Source: Sphingosinicella xenopeptidilytica
GTDB lineage: Bacteria > Pseudomonadota > Alphaproteobacteria > Sphingomonadales > Sphingomonadaceae
Assembly: GCF_042676985.1 (NCBI RefSeq)
Contig: NZ_JBHTIK010000002.1
Location: forward strand, 248,001-312,000
Length of the DNA stretch: 64,000 nucleotides
Direction: 5' to 3'
In this document: positions 62,286 through 64,000 of the stretch, in pieces
Layout: each line of letters opens with the position of its first letter
Numbering within the stretch: the stretch's first letter is position 1
The notes under the pieces: model-generated
Database searches by the model: none
What the model was told of the DNA's origin: nothing
The model's input: the letters and a program-made list of their open reading frames with translations, nothing else
Position numbers and translations under genes: made by a program

Positions 62286-63304
62286 GTGTAGACGCGCTCA
62301 TAGCGGGCGCCGAGCCCAGTCAGCAACTCATACTCGGAAATCCCGGACTGCGCGGCGGCTTCGGCGAGGTTGTAGGGGATGTCCACCCAGTCTCCGGGTG
62401 CGACCGCATGGGTGTCCGTGATGTCGATGATGATCATGTCCATCGACACGCGCCCCACGACCGGCGCCCGCTTGCCGCCGACAAGGGCCGCACCTGTGTT
62501 GGAAAAGCCCCTCAGATACCCGTCCGCATAGCCCAGGTTGAGCACGGCGAGGCGGCTGTCGCGCGGCGCTGTCCACGTCGCGCCGTAGCCTGCGGCGTCC
62601 CCGGCGGGCACGTCGCGGCACTGGATGACGCGCGCGGTGGGAAACACGACCTGGTGCAACCCCGCGCTGCCGCCATAAAGCCCGATGCCGGGGCGCACAT
62701 GGCCGAAGGCGTAGTCGAGCCCAAGGAAGATGCCCGCGGTGTTCGCAAGCGCGCCGCGTATGCCGAGCGCTACGACCACCTCTTCAAAGCGATCGCGCTG
62801 CAGCCCGTTCAGCGGATGCTCCGGCGTGTCGGCGCAGGCGAGGTGTGAGTGAACAGTGTCCACATCCATCCCCGCGAACATTTCGGTGCAGAAGCCGCGC
62901 CAATCGAAGCCGAGGCGGTTCATGCCGGTGTCCACCATGATGTCGCAGCGCCGACCCTGGCCGTGCGCGCGCCACAGCGCCACCTGCTCCGGGCTGCCGA
63001 GCACGGGGTCCGCGTCGATGGAGAGCGCGGCGGGGAGATCGGCGGCATCGATGCCGTGCAGCACCTTCACGCGCAGGTCGGGCGCGCGTCCCGCAAGCGC
63101 CGCGGCCTCCTGCCAGTTGGAGACATAGACCGTCCGGCAGCCTTCGACATAAAGCCGGTCCGTCACGGCCTTCGCGCCGAGGCCGTAGCCGTTCGCCTTT
63201 ACGGCGGCGCCCGTATCCACGCCCGCGAGCGCGCGGAGTTGCCTCCAGTTGGCGGCAAGTGCGTCGAGGTCGATGCGGAGGCGGAGAGGAGACGGCGGGA
63301 TCAT
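62282..63304 (-). CDS. alr: Alanine racemase
   Basis: This 340-aa fold-type III PLP enzyme makes D-alanine for peptidoglycan. Lys36 in AAVKANGYGLG binds PLP, and the second catalytic residue is the Tyr in AAGYGATW. RPGIGLYGG and RVSMDMIIIDIT are further family motifs. The ATG at 63304 is used; the frame upstream (to 63379) crosses a repeat and is unlike the family. It is divergent from radA and overlaps mlaE by 4 bp. Confidence 0.95.
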   Translation of the reverse strand: MIPPSPLRLRIDLDALAANWRQLRALAGVDTGAAVKANGYGLGAKAVTDRLYVEGCRTVYVSNWQEAAALAGRAPDLRVKVLHGIDAADLPAALSIDADPVLGSPEQVALWRAHGQGRRCDIMVDTGMNRLGFDWRGFCTEMFAGMDVDTVHSHLACADTPEHPLNGLQRDRFEEVVVALGIRGALANTAGIFLGLDYAFGHVRPGIGLYGGSAGLHQVVFPTARVIQCRDVPAGDAAGYGATWTAPRDSRLAVLNLGYADGYLRGFSNTGAALVGGKRAPVVGRVSMDMIIIDITDTHAVAPGDWVDIPYNLAEAAAQSGISEYELLTGLGARYERVYT

Positions 63305-63366
63305 GTGTGAGGACGGATAGCGGGGGCAGGCGGGATGCGCAAATGCCTGTTGGGGGTGCCGGGTAT

Positions 63367-63402
63367 CCCCTCTCCCCAACCCTCTCCCCGGCGGGGAGAG
63401 GG
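63367..63402. repeat. CCCTCTCCCC hairpin element
   Basis: CCCTCTCCCC pairs with GGGGAGAGGG across a GGC loop (63380-63402), and a direct half copy lies just before it at 63367-63376. Such GC-rich hairpins are common dispersed elements. It lies between the alr and radA starts. Confidence 0.5.
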
Positions 63403-63430
63403 AGTTGTGTTTCGTGTGGGCGATCGATAT

Positions 63431-63445
63431 GTTCTTTTTATGTTC
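63431..63445 (+). promoter_or_regulatory. LexA (SOS) box upstream of radA
   Basis: GTTCTTTTTATGTTC is an exact match to GTTC-N7-GTTC, the LexA-binding consensus of alphaproteobacteria. It ends 17 bp before the radA start codon, a place where a repressor would block transcription. Binding is inferred from the motif and its position. Confidence 0.65.
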
Positions 63446-63462
63446 TTGATCTTGGGTGTTGA

Positions 63463-64000
<538 letters not shown>

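Overview
This is a GC-rich chromosomal window from an alphaproteobacterium, most likely order Sphingomonadales. The case rests on several observations: a CcrM-type GANTC methyltransferase behind a CtrA-like box, a GTTC-N7-GTTC LexA-type box in front of radA, PhaR-type PHA control, a TetR/TonB-receptor/MFS cluster, and the order accA-xerD-unknown-small membrane gene-aroK-aroB. It is a core chromosome segment. No IS element, prophage, CRISPR array, rRNA or tRNA was recognised. About 95 percent is coding, and many genes are translationally coupled through ATGA or TGATG overlaps.

Layout. 1-4.9 kb: an amidohydrolase end, NnrU, an SDR, an aldo/keto reductase and an AGCS symporter. 4.9-11.4 kb: glmM-thiD-rnhB, then ccrM-folP and an unknown envelope protein. 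11.4-14.5 kb: a thiolase, a peptide-binding lipoprotein and a palindromic repeat doublet. 14.5-19.3 kb: an overlapping run of cysteine synthase, ftsE, ftsX, a YdcF-like protein, an acyltransferase and a DUF2125 protein, converging on hisC-tyrC (19.3-21.3 kb). 21.4-26.5 kb: a small anchored protein, a TadA-like deaminase, and then a quorum-sensing island. The island holds a LuxR regulator, an AraC regulator, a five-repeat PEP-CTERM protein, a LuxI-type AHL synthase and a small unknown gene.

26.5-32.4 kb: a lipoprotein cytochrome c, a PRC-barrel protein, a phytase-like protein, rpmB, a ZIP transporter, YciI, a crotonase and an orphan ExeA-like ATPase. 32.4-36.7 kb: the TetR/TonB receptor/MFS uptake cluster. 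36.7-40.5 kb: a small membrane protein, a methyltransferase, and PHA genes (thiolase, PhaC-like, PhaR). 40.5-46.0 kb: accA, xerD, a 591-aa unknown, a 48-aa membrane protein, aroK and aroB. 46.0-52.4 kb: a repeat doublet, PhoD, a class II aldolase, a DUF457 hydrolase, a TRIC-like channel, a small exported protein and a chemoreceptor. 52.4-57.9 kb: an oxidoreductase, then a valine-degradation operon (mmsA, RidA, acyl-CoA dehydrogenase, DUF423) with a divergent LysR gene. 57.9-64 kb: a Kef-type antiporter, an ICMT-like enzyme, a NifU-like protein, mlaF-mlaE-alr and the start of radA.

The most interesting parts are the LuxR/LuxI locus enclosing a repeat-built PEP-CTERM protein, the cell-cycle promoter of ccrM, the SOS-type box at radA, and the phaC-like/phaR pair whose divergent start codons overlap. 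Promoter and operator calls come from reading motifs by eye and have no experimental support.
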